Shown: positions 32,662-42,088, counted from the stretch's first letter. The stretch is 64,000 bases of DNA from M2408 sp046303515 (GCA_046303515.1 JBKCGI010000022.1:1-64000); one strand, 5' to 3'. Numbers and translations are program-made. Notes: generated by a model not told the origin, from the sequence alone.

Positions 32662-35139
32662 TTAAAATGAGAAATTCCATCTAGCTCTTACTCCCAATGG
32701 ATAGATTTTTTCTTCGTTTGCAATTTGTTCTAAATGAGTCATTCTCCAGACTAAATCTACTCTAAAAACTTTAAAAATATTTTCAATTCCCACGGATGTT
32801 TCAAGGTATGGTACGTAACCAAATCTTCTTGTAAATTCGGGAATAAGCATTTCCTGAGAATGTTTTTCACTCAAATGTCCATAAGTCATTCTACCTGATG
32901 TTACTAAACGCCATTTTAGCTTTTTTATTAGAGGTAGGCGGTCAAAAAATAAACCCTCCCAGTGATGTTCTACGAAACCTCCAACGTATTTATCAGAAAT
33001 AAATTCAAAATAGTTTAATTTATTGAAAGCACTTGTCAACAACCAATAGGATTGATTTCCTTCGTGTACTTTTAAGAAAGGGTATGCAACTGTTCCAAAA
33101 ACATAACCAGCATTTACTCCATATTTTAAATAACCCCAAACGCCTACATTTCTGTTATGAGTCATCACAAATTCAAGTTTTTGATAATTATAATCACTTC
33201 CAAAAACACCTTTTACACCAAAAATTCCCTGCACAGAAAACACAGGATATTTGGAACGTAAAGGCGTTCGATCAAAAGCTCCAGAAAGAAATTCTTCATC
33301 CTTTGTCCAGCGAATACGAGCAGTTATTTCGGCAGTTTGTATTCTATTGATATTGATCAAATTGCTGTCACTGTTATATCTTTCGAATACCGCAATTCCT
33401 GCAGGGGTATATTCTTTCCAATCAAAACCAGCAAAAAGAATTAAATCTTTTTTGACATCTTTTTCAAAATTTACTCCTACTTTTTCAACGAAAGTTAATT
33501 TATCCAAAGGGCCATTTGCTAAAAAGGAATTGAATGTTGAACCAGTAGCACTTGCAGTTGGTGAAAGTCCAATTTGCTCAAAGTCATAATTGTAATAAGC
33601 AGTTAGCAAACCTCTTTTTTTCTGCGTGACATTCCAACGTAACTTTGCGCCATATTTAAACTCTTGATCATTGAAGCCATAAAACGCCTTTACACCCAAT
33701 TCAATTCTTCTTGAAAATTTATTTGAAGTTCTTAAAGCTAATCCTGTTCTAAAAGTTTCTATTTGGTTAAATCCAATTGCCGTGAAAGCATTTCCTATTT
33801 CAAATTTACCAATAGGTACGTATCCTGTTGAAGATAGGTAAGTTAAACTTTTTAAAGATCGAAACATTTTTGTATTCTCTAGCGAGTCTATCATGTTTTC
33901 GATTCCAACTTCTTGTTCCGACAACGGAGAATGTCGGTGCGCTTTCCAATAGGCTTCACTTCGGATTTGTGCACTGTCTAGATACTCAACAGTAGTGTTA
34001 CTTTTGTAAAATTCATCGTCTCGTTTTTGATTGACCGCAAAATATTTACGTGATGAATTTTTTCGAGCAAAGAACCCATATATTTGAGATTTTTTGGTGA
34101 TTTTTAAATCGATGATTAACTTTTCATTGGTCATCATCCAAACTTCTTTGGCAACTAAATTAAATTCTTGTTCGAAATATAAATCTTGTACATAATTGAT
34201 ATTTGCTCCTGGGGAAATTTTAGCTGAAATTCGTTTCACGGCATAAGTTGTATCGTGAATCCACATTTCGCCTTCAAGCGTCAAATCCCCATCTCTTTTA
34301 GGTCTAAAACGCAACTTGTAGCACCATTGACTTCCAATAAAAGTAGAATCTTCCAAATAAAACTTATAAAAGTTCCGTGCGAAATTTGAAACAGGACTTA
34401 CGAATGAGCGATCAAATAATACTAAGTTATTGTCGTAGACATTCATATCTAGGTACATATCTCCTAGAATCTGATTGATTTGGAAATTGTCAATTCCTGT
34501 AATTTGAGAGGCTGAAATTACTTCTCTTCGTTTTTTTGGTTTGTTTTTGAAATAAAAATTAGAAATAGATTCACTCAATAAAAAAGGTAAATAATTTTTC
34601 CCTTTATCGGTTGAATCTAGGTATTTCATCACTAAATCCAAGCGTTTTACAATTGGATTGTTGCCAAATCTTTCACCAATATTGTTTACATCAAACTGAA
34701 TTTTATTATATAATTCGTATTCGTAGGCGTCTAATTTTTCTTTGTTATTGATGTTTTTGTTTTTAATAACACGTTTGTGTAGGGTAATTGCTGGATCTTC
34801 ATCTGGAGGACGAATTGTAATTTCACTAAAATTTGTTGTTGGATAGTTTAACTTGACATTGATCTCTTGTGCAAAATCTTTTTTTACAGCAATTGTTTGT
34901 GTTCTAAAACCAAACGAACTAACTACAATACTATCTGTTCCATAGTAAGATTCTAAGGTGTAAAAACCCAGACTGTCTGATAAAATTCCAATTTTAGTAT
35001 CTTGAAAAACAATTTTAGCATAGGGAATAAATTCTCCCGTTAATGCATCTGTAATTTTACCGTAAACTTTCGTCTGCTGCGCATAAAAATGTTGCGAAAC
35101 AATTAAAAATAAAATACTATATAGAAATTGTTTTATCAA
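32662..35139 (-). CDS. DUF5686-family outer-membrane protein with carboxypeptidase-like N-terminal domain
   Basis: An 825-residue exported protein with signal peptide MIKQFLYSILFLIVSQHFYAQ. Residues about 22-105 form a CarboxypepD_reg-like beta-sandwich (VYGKITDALTGEFIPYAKIVFQDTKIGILSDSLGFYTLES). The remainder is the DUF5686 region (LHKRVIKNKNINNKEKLDAYEYELYNKIQFDV and so on), ending in many amphipathic strands and a terminal Phe (RARWNFSF), as in outer-membrane barrels. The function is unknown. The gene overlaps the end of tatC by 4 bases, so the two form an operon. Confidence 0.88.
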   Translation of the reverse strand: MIKQFLYSILFLIVSQHFYAQQTKVYGKITDALTGEFIPYAKIVFQDTKIGILSDSLGFYTLESYYGTDSIVVSSFGFRTQTIAVKKDFAQEINVKLNYPTTNFSEITIRPPDEDPAITLHKRVIKNKNINNKEKLDAYEYELYNKIQFDVNNIGERFGNNPIVKRLDLVMKYLDSTDKGKNYLPFLLSESISNFYFKNKPKKRREVISASQITGIDNFQINQILGDMYLDMNVYDNNLVLFDRSFVSPVSNFARNFYKFYLEDSTFIGSQWCYKLRFRPKRDGDLTLEGEMWIHDTTYAVKRISAKISPGANINYVQDLYFEQEFNLVAKEVWMMTNEKLIIDLKITKKSQIYGFFARKNSSRKYFAVNQKRDDEFYKSNTTVEYLDSAQIRSEAYWKAHRHSPLSEQEVGIENMIDSLENTKMFRSLKSLTYLSSTGYVPIGKFEIGNAFTAIGFNQIETFRTGLALRTSNKFSRRIELGVKAFYGFNDQEFKYGAKLRWNVTQKKRGLLTAYYNYDFEQIGLSPTASATGSTFNSFLANGPLDKLTFVEKVGVNFEKDVKKDLILFAGFDWKEYTPAGIAVFERYNSDSNLININRIQTAEITARIRWTKDEEFLSGAFDRTPLRSKYPVFSVQGIFGVKGVFGSDYNYQKLEFVMTHNRNVGVWGYLKYGVNAGYVFGTVAYPFLKVHEGNQSYWLLTSAFNKLNYFEFISDKYVGGFVEHHWEGLFFDRLPLIKKLKWRLVTSGRMTYGHLSEKHSQEMLIPEFTRRFGYVPYLETSVGIENIFKVFRVDLVWRMTHLEQIANEEKIYPLGVRARWNFSF

Positions 35140-35936
35140 TTAATCAGACTTTCTTTCTTGCGTTTTTTATCCACTCTTACTACAACAAAGATACTTAATT
35201 CATACAATAAAACAATTGGTATAGAAACAATAATTTGACTAATCATATCTGGCGGAGTGATTACAGCTGATAAGATCAATACACCAACTATTGCATGTTT
35301 TCTATATTTGCGCAAAAACTCTGGTGTAATAACGCCTAATTTGGCAAACAAATACATTACTACTGGTAAAAGGAAAAATAAACCACTATAGAAAACAGTA
35401 GAAATGATGGTACTCATGTAGGAATTTAAGTCAAATTCGTTTTGAATGTCTTTTGTAATTTTAAACGTTCCAAAAAACTGCACGCTCATTGGTGCAACAA
35501 CAAAGTATCCAAAAAGAATACCCGCAAAGAACAACATACTGACGTAAAAAACAATTCCTTTGACAACTGATTTTTCGTTTTGTTTTAATCCCGGTTTTAC
35601 AAAAGACCAAATTTGATAAAAAATAAATGGAAAAGCCAAAACCACACCTCCAATAAAAGACATCCAAAGCGCATAGCCAAATTGTCCTCCAACTTGTCTA
35701 GATTGCACTGTAGCTGGAATTTCTTCCACACACATCATGTTGAAATTCTTGCAGAAAAAATCGTAAGTAATGAAGTCAGCCTTCAACATGGACATAAAAA
35801 CATGGCGCATAATCCAATCCATGTTCCACCAAATTGCTATGGCAAAAACTAAAATCACAACAACTGAACGCACCAAACGCCATCTCAATTCTTCAAGATG
35901 CTCTAAAAATGACATGTGTCTTTGTTCTTCTTCCAT
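35136..35936 (-). CDS. tatC: Sec-independent protein translocase TatC
   Basis: A 266-residue inner-membrane protein with six hydrophobic segments. The N-terminus MSFLEHLEELRWRLVRS is the twin-arginine signal-binding motif of TatC, and PFIFYQIWSFVKPGLKQNEK and AVITPPDMISQI are family landmarks. TatC recognises folded Tat substrates and recruits TatA. The cytoplasmic end is basic (VRVDKKRKKESL). A -7 box lies just before the ATG, and the DUF5686 gene follows with a 4-base overlap. No tatA is in the window. Confidence 0.96.
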   Translation of the reverse strand: MEEEQRHMSFLEHLEELRWRLVRSVVVILVFAIAIWWNMDWIMRHVFMSMLKADFITYDFFCKNFNMMCVEEIPATVQSRQVGGQFGYALWMSFIGGVVLAFPFIFYQIWSFVKPGLKQNEKSVVKGIVFYVSMLFFAGILFGYFVVAPMSVQFFGTFKITKDIQNEFDLNSYMSTIISTVFYSGLFFLLPVVMYLFAKLGVITPEFLRKYRKHAIVGVLILSAVITPPDMISQIIVSIPIVLLYELSIFVVVRVDKKRKKESLIN

Positions 35937-35943
35937 AGGACTG

Positions 35944-35951
35944 CAAAATTA
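35944..35951 (-). promoter_or_regulatory. -7 promoter element of tatC
   Basis: On the minus strand TAATTTTG followed by CAG is an exact TAnnTTTG match ending 7 bases before the ATG at 35936, which implies an almost leaderless transcript. Confidence 0.45.
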
Positions 35952-36012
35952 ATCAAAGTGTTTTAATTCTACCATATTTTGTTTTAACAATTCATTTATT
36001 ATGAAAAATTAG

Positions 36013-36020
36013 TAGTTTTG
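36013..36020 (+). promoter_or_regulatory. -7 promoter element of the MFS operon
   Basis: TAGTTTTG is an exact TAnnTTTG match and ends 7 bases before the ATG at 36028. Confidence 0.45.
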
Positions 36021-36027
36021 AATCATA

Positions 36028-37230
36028 ATGAAATATGCTCAAAGTTACCTCAATTCGTTTAAAGGGCTCAGTCGTGAGATTTGGTTTTTGGCTTTAATCA
36101 CTTTTGTGAATCGAGCTGGTACGATGGTAATTCCATTTTTAAGTATTTATTTGAAATCAGAAAAAGACTTTTCCTATCAGCAAATTGGTTGGATTATGTC
36201 GGCTTTTGGCTTAGGCTCGCTTGTTGGAGCGTGGTTGGGAGGAAAATTAACTTCCATAATTGGTTTTTATAAATTGATGTACCTCAGTTTATTTTTATCT
36301 GGAATAATGTTTGTATCACTTCAATTTGTTGATGGATTTCTACCTTTGTGTATTGGAGTTTTTTTCTTGATGTTGGTGGCAGATGCTTTTCGTCCAGCAT
36401 CTTATTTGGCTATTGGCGCTTATTCTAGTGAAGAAAATCAAACGCGTTCCATTTCTTTGTTGCGCTTAGCTATAAACTTAGGTTTTTCCTTTGGACCAGC
36501 TTTAGGTGGATTTTTAATTTATCATGTGGGTTATAGTTCCTTGTTTTGGTTAGACGGTGTAACTTGCATTTTAGCAGGGATTTTATTTTTACTTCTATTA
36601 ATAGAAAAACAACATGTAGCTAAATCCAAAACTGAAAAAGCGCTAAAGGTTCAATCACCTTATCGTGATTATCCCTACCTCTTGTTAATTCTTATTGTTT
36701 TTTTTACAGGATTTTGCTTTTTACAATATTTCTCCACCATTCCTCTTTATTACAAAGAAGTGTACCATTTGTCAGAAAGCTCCATTGGTGGACTCATGTT
36801 TTTAAATGGTTTTGTGATTTTTGCACTCGAAATGCCTTTAATTAAGTTCATTGAAACACGAAAAATTTCGATATACACCATTCTAATTATTAGTTTTCTG
36901 TTGATTGGATTCAGCTTTCTGTTTTTAAATCTAGTTTTTTGGATCGGAATATTAGTTTTTGGAATGCTTTTGGTAACTTTTGGAGAAATGTTTAATTTTC
37001 CATTTACCAATTCCTTTGCTATGAAAAGAGCACAAGGTAAAAATACGGGAGATTACATGGCTTTGTTTACAATGGCTTTTTCCTTAGCGCATATTTTGGG
37101 CCACAATGCTGGAATGCAAATGATTCGTGTTTTTGGATATCAAACAACTTGGTATGTCATTAGTGGCATAATGTTTTCTTGTATTTTATTTCTAATTTGG
37201 TATAAAAAATTGACAGCTCATGAAGGTTAA
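36028..37230 (+). CDS. Major facilitator superfamily transporter
   Basis: A 400-residue integral membrane protein with about 12 hydrophobic segments. The first intracellular loop has the MFS signature area (GAWLGGKLTSIIGFYKLM), and the fourth and fifth helices carry LADAFRPASYLAIGAYSSEENQTRSISLLRLAINLGFSFGPALGG-like features, as in the DHA1-type drug/proton exporters of the YajR/MdtH sort. The substrate is unknown. It overlaps the next gene by 11 bases. Confidence 0.88.
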   Translation: MKYAQSYLNSFKGLSREIWFLALITFVNRAGTMVIPFLSIYLKSEKDFSYQQIGWIMSAFGLGSLVGAWLGGKLTSIIGFYKLMYLSLFLSGIMFVSLQFVDGFLPLCIGVFFLMLVADAFRPASYLAIGAYSSEENQTRSISLLRLAINLGFSFGPALGGFLIYHVGYSSLFWLDGVTCILAGILFLLLLIEKQHVAKSKTEKALKVQSPYRDYPYLLLILIVFFTGFCFLQYFSTIPLYYKEVYHLSESSIGGLMFLNGFVIFALEMPLIKFIETRKISIYTILIISFLLIGFSFLFLNLVFWIGILVFGMLLVTFGEMFNFPFTNSFAMKRAQGKNTGDYMALFTMAFSLAHILGHNAGMQMIRVFGYQTTWYVISGIMFSCILFLIWYKKLTAHEG

Positions 37231-37918
37231 GAAATATAGTCTCAAAACGGTCAAATTTGCATTGAAATTTTTACTTTATTTCATCGCTTTTATTATCATT
37301 TATTTGATAATGGAATATGTTTTGTCACGCCATGAAATTGCTAGAGAAATGAGTAATGAAAAGGCAACAATTTCAATTTTTATCAAATCAAATGGAGTGC
37401 ATACAGATATTGTTTGTCCAGTAAAAAATGAAGCCCTTGATTGGCGTACTTTTGTTTTACCTAAAAATACACGAACCAAAGATTCAATTGCAGAATATAT
37501 AGCTTTTGGTTGGGGAGATAAAGGTTTTTATTTGAATACTCCAAATTGGGGTGAGTTAAAATTTTCAACCGCTTTTAATGCTGCGTTTGGCTTAAGTACA
37601 TCAGCTGTTCATACTACTTATTACAAAGAAATGATTCCAAATAAAACGAACTGCAAAGAAATTAAAATCACTCAGAAACAATACGAGCGTTTAGCCTATT
37701 TTATCTTGAAAAGTTTTAAAATACAAAAAAACGGGAAATTAATTTATATCAAAACGGATGCAGTTTATGGTGATACAGATGCCTTTTATGATGCCAACGG
37801 TACTTATAGTTTGTTTCATACATGCAACACATGGGCAAATAATGCCTTGCTAAATGCTGGTCAAAAAGCCGCCTTATGGACTGCTTTTCAGGATGGGATA
37901 TTTTATCATTATGAATAA
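37220..37918 (+). CDS. DUF2459/TIGR02117-family membrane-anchored protein
   Basis: A 232-residue protein with one N-terminal membrane span (about residues 12-32) and an exported domain. SNGVHTDIVCPV, FGWGDKGFYLNTP, STSAVHTTYYKE and FHTCNTWANNALLNAG match the DUF2459 pattern. The spaced Asn-His, His and Cys-Asn residues resemble a papain-like (NlpC-type) active site, although the reaction is not known. In other bacteria the family is sometimes called urease-associated. It is translationally coupled to the MFS gene. Confidence 0.82.
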   Translation: MKVKKYSLKTVKFALKFLLYFIAFIIIYLIMEYVLSRHEIAREMSNEKATISIFIKSNGVHTDIVCPVKNEALDWRTFVLPKNTRTKDSIAEYIAFGWGDKGFYLNTPNWGELKFSTAFNAAFGLSTSAVHTTYYKEMIPNKTNCKEIKITQKQYERLAYFILKSFKIQKNGKLIYIKTDAVYGDTDAFYDANGTYSLFHTCNTWANNALLNAGQKAALWTAFQDGIFYHYE

Positions 37919-37936
37919 TTTTCAATAAAGAAAATG

Positions 37937-37944
37937 TATTTTTG
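37937..37944 (+). promoter_or_regulatory. -7 promoter element of the GAF/histidine kinase gene
   Basis: TATTTTTG followed by CAAC is an exact TAnnTTTG match 12 bases before the TTG start at 37956. Confidence 0.5.
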
Positions 37945-37955
37945 CAACACTCGTT

Positions 37956-39182
37956 TTGAAAAATAAACTAACATATCAAAATCCGGATTTACTTTTAGAA
38001 GTGATTCATAATTTCTTGAAATTTACTTCCACAGCAGAGACTTATCAAGAAGTTTTTACAGCCATAACTAAAAATTTTATGGAAATGTTGCATATTGAGG
38101 AATGTGTTGTTTATGAAGCATTTCCTAAACAAGGCAAACTTTTTCAACGTGCAATTCACGGTTCTATTAATCCAAAAGGGGAGATGAATAACCGTATCCA
38201 AGAAATAAATTATGGCGAAGGAATTGTTGGCTGGGTTGCTGAAAATCAACAAACGATTTGTTCTCCAAATAATTTAAAAGAACCGAGGTACATTGTAGAT
38301 CGCTTCATGAATTTGTCTGAATTAGCTGTTCCAATTCAATTTAATGGTGAACTTTTCGGCGTGATAGATGCTGAAAATTCAAAAGAAAATTATTACACCG
38401 AACAACACGTGCAACTATTTGAATTAATTGCTGATTTTGCAGCGAATTTATTGATTCGAATCCGACAAAAAGACGAATTGGAAAATTTGAAATTAGAATT
38501 AGAGGAATTATTAGATGAAAAAAATCAAGCGCTTGAATATGCAATCGAAAAAGTATCAAACCAAGTAAGTGAATTAAAATATCATCAAGAAAAAAAAGAA
38601 ATTTTATTGCGAGAGGTACACCATCGTGTAAATAATAACTTGCAAATTCTCAGTAGTGTCATCAATATTTATTTGACTGAAACGGAACATATAGATGCAG
38701 AAACTTTAAGAGAAATTAAAAATAAAATTCAAACTTTATCTTCTATTCACTTAATATTACTGAAATCTGTAGAAAATAATAAGACCAAAGTTATAGACTT
38801 CTTACTGGATTTAATTGCATCAATTCGCTACATGAACCAAAGCAATTATTTAATTTTAGAAGCAATCTCCTCCATTTCTTTTTTACCTATGAATACCTTA
38901 ATTCCATTGGGATTACTGATAAACGAAGTTGTGAATGCTTCTGCAGAATTGTATTGGGAAAAAGGCGAAGCTGTTGAAATTATGATTCATTTGGAAGAAG
39001 AAGGAAATGAATTGCTTTTGGTTTTAAAAACAAGTAAAGAATTTCATTTAAAGCAACTCAATAAACTCAAAGCGGTAAATCAAATTTTGATCGAAAGTTA
39101 TATCAACCAATTAGATGGTGAAAATTTGGCTTCAAAAGATGAATCAATTTTGTGGAAAATCAAATTGTGTCAAATAGAATGA
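37956..39182 (+). CDS. GAF-domain HisKA_2 histidine kinase with degenerate ATPase domain
   Basis: A 408-residue cytosolic protein starting at TTG. A GAF domain spans about residues 14-170 (INYGEGIVGWVAENQQTI, LAVPIQFNGELFGVIDAEN). A coiled coil and the HisKA_2 box REVHHRVNNNLQILSSVINI follow, with the phospho-acceptor His near residue 221. The HATPase region keeps the start of the N box (LGLLINEVVNASAELYW) but lacks the usual Asn-x-x-Lys-His/Tyr-Ala, and no DxGxG motif is present; LVLKTSKEFHLKQLN stands where it should be. It may therefore bind ATP poorly or act as a phospho-relay or scaffold. No response regulator is adjacent. Confidence 0.82.
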   Translation: MKNKLTYQNPDLLLEVIHNFLKFTSTAETYQEVFTAITKNFMEMLHIEECVVYEAFPKQGKLFQRAIHGSINPKGEMNNRIQEINYGEGIVGWVAENQQTICSPNNLKEPRYIVDRFMNLSELAVPIQFNGELFGVIDAENSKENYYTEQHVQLFELIADFAANLLIRIRQKDELENLKLELEELLDEKNQALEYAIEKVSNQVSELKYHQEKKEILLREVHHRVNNNLQILSSVINIYLTETEHIDAETLREIKNKIQTLSSIHLILLKSVENNKTKVIDFLLDLIASIRYMNQSNYLILEAISSISFLPMNTLIPLGLLINEVVNASAELYWEKGEAVEIMIHLEEEGNELLLVLKTSKEFHLKQLNKLKAVNQILIESYINQLDGENLASKDESILWKIKLCQIE

Positions 39183-39198
39183 AACTTTCTTATCTTTG
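39165..39198 (+). promoter_or_regulatory. Promoter of kynU
   Basis: TTG (39165-39167), a 23-base spacer and TATCTTTG (39191-39198, exact TAnnTTTG) lie about 47 bases before the kynU ATG. The region overlaps the end of the kinase gene. Confidence 0.5.
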
Positions 39199-39244
39199 AT
39201 TGAAAATTTGATAGAATATACAATTAATTTACTGAAAATCAGGT

Positions 39245-40537
39245 ATGAATTTTGAAAACTCATTAACTTTTGCACAAAATTTAGATGCACAAGACAGCCT
39301 AAAAGACTATAGAAACAGCTTTTTCCTACCAACATTTTTAAATAAAGATGTTAGATATTTCACAGGAAATTCTTTGGGTTTACAAGCAAAATCTACAGCT
39401 TCCTACATTCAACAAGAATTAGATGATTGGGCAAAATTTGGAGTGGAAGGACATTTTGATGCGCAAAGACCATGGTTTTCATATCATGAAAATTTAACTG
39501 AGAAATTAGCAAAAATAGTTGGAGCGAAAGCAAAAGAAGTTGTTGTAACACATTCATTAACAACAAACTTACATTTATTGATGGTTTCATTTTATCAGCC
39601 AACAGGTAAAAGAACCAAAATTTTGTGCGAGGGTAAAGCCTTTCCAAGTGATCAATATGCTTTGGAATCCCAAGTGAAATTTCACAAGCTAGATTTAAAA
39701 GAAAATTTGATTGAGATTTTTCCGAGAGAAGGCGAACACACCATCAATGAAGAAGATATTTTATCCAAAATTTCAGAATTAGGCGACGAACTAGCGCTTG
39801 TGATGATTGGAGGAGTGAATTATTATACAGGTCAATTATTTGACATTCAAAAAATTACAAAAGCCGCTCATGAAGTTGGTGCAATTGCTGGATGGGACTT
39901 GGCCCACGCTGCGGGAAATGTCATTTTAAAATTACACGACTGGGAAGTTGATTTTGCCGCTTGGTGCTCCTACAAATATTTAAATTCATCTCCAGGTGGA
40001 GTTTCAGGAATGTTTGTTCACGAAAAACATGCTAAAAAACCAGAGCTTCCTCGTTTTGCAGGATGGTGGGGACACGATAAAGCTACACGTTTTTTAATGG
40101 AACCTGGATTTCAACCGATGGAAGGCGCGGAAGGATGGCAATTAAGTAACGCTCCAGTTATTGGAATGGCTGTTCATTTGGCTTCTTTAGATATTTTTGA
40201 TGCGGTTGGAATGGAAAATTTGCGTGCCAAAAGTGATTCTTTGACAGCTTATTTGGAGTTTATTTTAGATGAGGTTTCAGAAAAAAACAAGGCCAATTGT
40301 ACCTTAGAAATCATTACGCCAAGAAATCAGAAACAACGTGGCGCTCAAATTTCTCTTTTGATTCACGGTGGAGGTAAACCAGTTTTTGACCTATTAACTG
40401 AAAAAGGTGTTATTGCTGATTGGCGTGAACCAAATGTGATTCGCTTGGCTCCAGTGCCGTTATACAATTCTTTTGAAGATGTATATTTCCTTGGAAAACA
40501 CTTGGATGATGCGATTCAGGAAATTATGGCTAAATAG
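39245..40537 (+). CDS. kynU: Kynureninase
   Basis: A 430-residue PLP enzyme of the aminotransferase V class that cleaves kynurenine to anthranilate and alanine, or 3-hydroxykynurenine to 3-hydroxyanthranilate on the way to NAD. The PLP region has AGWDLAHAAGNVILKLHDW and WCSYKYLNSSPGGVSGMFVHEKH, with the Schiff-base Lys in SYKYLN; RFAGWWGHDKATRF and FQPMEGAEGWQLSNAPVIGMA complete the kynureninase signature. No other kynurenine-pathway gene is present in the window. Confidence 0.96.
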   Translation: MNFENSLTFAQNLDAQDSLKDYRNSFFLPTFLNKDVRYFTGNSLGLQAKSTASYIQQELDDWAKFGVEGHFDAQRPWFSYHENLTEKLAKIVGAKAKEVVVTHSLTTNLHLLMVSFYQPTGKRTKILCEGKAFPSDQYALESQVKFHKLDLKENLIEIFPREGEHTINEEDILSKISELGDELALVMIGGVNYYTGQLFDIQKITKAAHEVGAIAGWDLAHAAGNVILKLHDWEVDFAAWCSYKYLNSSPGGVSGMFVHEKHAKKPELPRFAGWWGHDKATRFLMEPGFQPMEGAEGWQLSNAPVIGMAVHLASLDIFDAVGMENLRAKSDSLTAYLEFILDEVSEKNKANCTLEIITPRNQKQRGAQISLLIHGGGKPVFDLLTEKGVIADWREPNVIRLAPVPLYNSFEDVYFLGKHLDDAIQEIMAK

Positions 40538-40575
40538 ATTCCTCTTGATTTTTAAGTAAAGTAGTTTTAAAAATT

Positions 40576-40610
40576 GCGTTAATTAGCGCTTTAATCGGCG
40601 TATATCTGCG
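40576..40610 (+). repeat. Short GCG-periodic intergenic repeat
   Basis: GCG recurs at 40576, 40586, 40598 and 40608 within TA-rich spacers (GCGTTAATTA, GCGCTTTAATCG, GCGTATATCT). The sequence looks like a decayed copy of an intergenic repeat and fills the gap between kynU and the convergent gene. Confidence 0.4.
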
Positions 40611-40618
40611 GGAAAAAA

Positions 40619-41866
40619 TCAATCTACCTCGTTTTCACGAAAAGCGGATGGAATTAAATCTGGGATAATTTTTAAGACCAAAGGCAATAAAAGTGCACCT
40701 CCAGGCAATAGAAATATTGCTAAGGCTGGCATACTTTTTACAATGTCTAAGAACTGCGTTTTTACCTTTTCTTTTTCTTCTTTAGTGAGTTCTTTTGAAG
40801 TAGATTTTTTAATCAGGGAAACCAATTCTTTACTTTGAGAAAGTTCTTTGGCTAGTTTATCTTTGTTTCTTCCTAAAATTTTAATCCATCGTTTGGAAAC
40901 GTTTCCGTATAATTTTTCAACGGCATTTGCATTCGATAAAAAGGCAATTTCATCGTTGTGTTTGATGACAAAATTTTCAACCATCACTAAGGTTTCTGTC
41001 AATGCGTCGTCAGTAATATCCAAATAATCGCAGAAAAATTTCAAGTAATCTTTTTCTTCCGGATGCGCATCGTGATTGGCGAATATTGTTAAAACAGAAA
41101 TATCCAGAAGAAAACGGCTAAACAACTCATTTTTAAGACTTTCCTTTGATATCATTGCCAAGGGAATATCTGCATGGAATAAATCTTCTATTTCTTCTTT
41201 TTTCTTATCGTGAATTTTGGCCGAAGCTAAAAAAACTTCGAATAAATGTTTTTCTTGGATTTCAATTTTACCATCAGCGTGCGCAGCTAAAATTAAGGCG
41301 TAAAGTGCATTTTCAGCATAACTTTCGTAATTGGATAAACCTAAACTTCTTCTGGTACGCATGAATTCATCAAACAAAATGACATCCAAATACACGAAAG
41401 TATTACTCAAATAATTTAACCAAATCGCATTTTCAAACAGATTTTTGCGGATTTCAGTTCGTTTTTCAAGTAACTTTTCCAGTTTATGATCTGGTTTTTC
41501 TTTCAAATAGAAAGTGAATAACTTTGATATCGTAAAAACACTGTGGTGTTCGTAAAAGTCCAACAGAGAATTGATAAAAGCATCCTCGTTATCTTTGATG
41601 ATTCCGCCGTTTGACAAATAAACATACAAATGACACTCAAACAACAAAAAAGTCAATTGTTCGTCAGTTGTCCACTTGTTTTCTTTCATGTTTTTGGCAA
41701 AAATGTATTCTGATGGATAGCCGAAAACAATTCCAGTTTGCGAAAAAATTAAGTGTTTTAAATGTTGTTTATCCGATGGAAATAAAGGAATCTCCAAAAC
41801 AATTTCACCTTCTTTGACTAAAGAAAAATATTTTTTTATCCAACCACTTGAACCCGGTGACAACAT
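40619..41866 (-). CDS. LETM1-related protein with TerB-like middle domain
   Basis: A 415-residue protein without signal peptide. The middle (about residues 185-310: AENALYALILAAHADGKIEIQEKHLFEVFL, then ISVLTIFANHDAHPEEKDYLKFFCDYL) resembles TerB-type helical domains. The C-terminus FLLPGGALLLPLVLKIIPDLIPSAFRENE closely matches the LETM1-like motif LPGG..LLP...K..P..LPSAF and provides a membrane-inserting segment. Bacteroidota relatives are annotated as LETM1-related biofilm-associated protein. Its role is not established. Confidence 0.8.
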   Translation of the reverse strand: MLSPGSSGWIKKYFSLVKEGEIVLEIPLFPSDKQHLKHLIFSQTGIVFGYPSEYIFAKNMKENKWTTDEQLTFLLFECHLYVYLSNGGIIKDNEDAFINSLLDFYEHHSVFTISKLFTFYLKEKPDHKLEKLLEKRTEIRKNLFENAIWLNYLSNTFVYLDVILFDEFMRTRRSLGLSNYESYAENALYALILAAHADGKIEIQEKHLFEVFLASAKIHDKKKEEIEDLFHADIPLAMISKESLKNELFSRFLLDISVLTIFANHDAHPEEKDYLKFFCDYLDITDDALTETLVMVENFVIKHNDEIAFLSNANAVEKLYGNVSKRWIKILGRNKDKLAKELSQSKELVSLIKKSTSKELTKEEKEKVKTQFLDIVKSMPALAIFLLPGGALLLPLVLKIIPDLIPSAFRENEVD

Positions 41867-41884
41867 TGTTTTGTTTTTGAGATG

Positions 41885-41892
41885 TAAAAATA
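41885..41892 (-). promoter_or_regulatory. Possible -7 element of the LETM1-like gene
   Basis: On the minus strand TATTTTTA is one base from TAnnTTTG, 18 bases before the ATG at 41866. Confidence 0.3.
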
Positions 41893-41937
41893 AGGATATT
41901 AGTGGAATAGCTCATGATTTTTGTAAATAATTTAATT

Positions 41938-42045
41938 TTAACAACCGTTTCTTATCCGTTTTGAAACATTTTTGTGTCTTAAAATCAATTGTTTACAATC
42001 AACTGCGCCTTTGAATGCGGCTAGCTCGATGCGGTTTTTTGCCAT
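41938..42045 (-). CDS. Possible 35-residue basic small protein
   Basis: Within the 326-base gap between the LETM1-like gene and rlmN, an ATG at 42045 preceded by ACAAGAAAA opens a frame of 35 codons (MAKNRIELAAFKGAVDCKQL, then a tail rich in Lys and Arg). The peptide is basic and has two Cys. Two Bacteroidota-type promoters point into it (42081-42088 and 42139-42170). The frame is open further upstream to a TTG at 42141, which would add a hydrophobic N-terminus, but that start lies inside the upstream promoter. No family is recognised; the transcript could instead be a small RNA. Confidence 0.35.
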   Translation of the reverse strand: MAKNRIELAAFKGAVDCKQLILRHKNVSKRIRNGC

Positions 42046-42057
42046 TTTTCTTGTAGA

Positions 42058-42077
42058 ATACGTTTTATAAAACGTAT
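42058..42077. repeat. Perfect 20-bp palindrome in front of the small ORF
   Basis: ATACGTTTTATAAAACGTAT reads the same on both strands. It begins 12 bases before the small ORF and overlaps the start of transcription predicted from the -7 box at 42081-42088, the position of an operator or a 5' hairpin. Confidence 0.7.
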
Positions 42078-42080
42078 GCA

Positions 42081-42088
42081 CAAATATA
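42081..42088 (-). promoter_or_regulatory. Proximal -7 element of the small-ORF transcript
   Basis: On the minus strand TATATTTG is an exact TAnnTTTG match. TTG lies 14 bases upstream, closer than usual. Confidence 0.45.
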
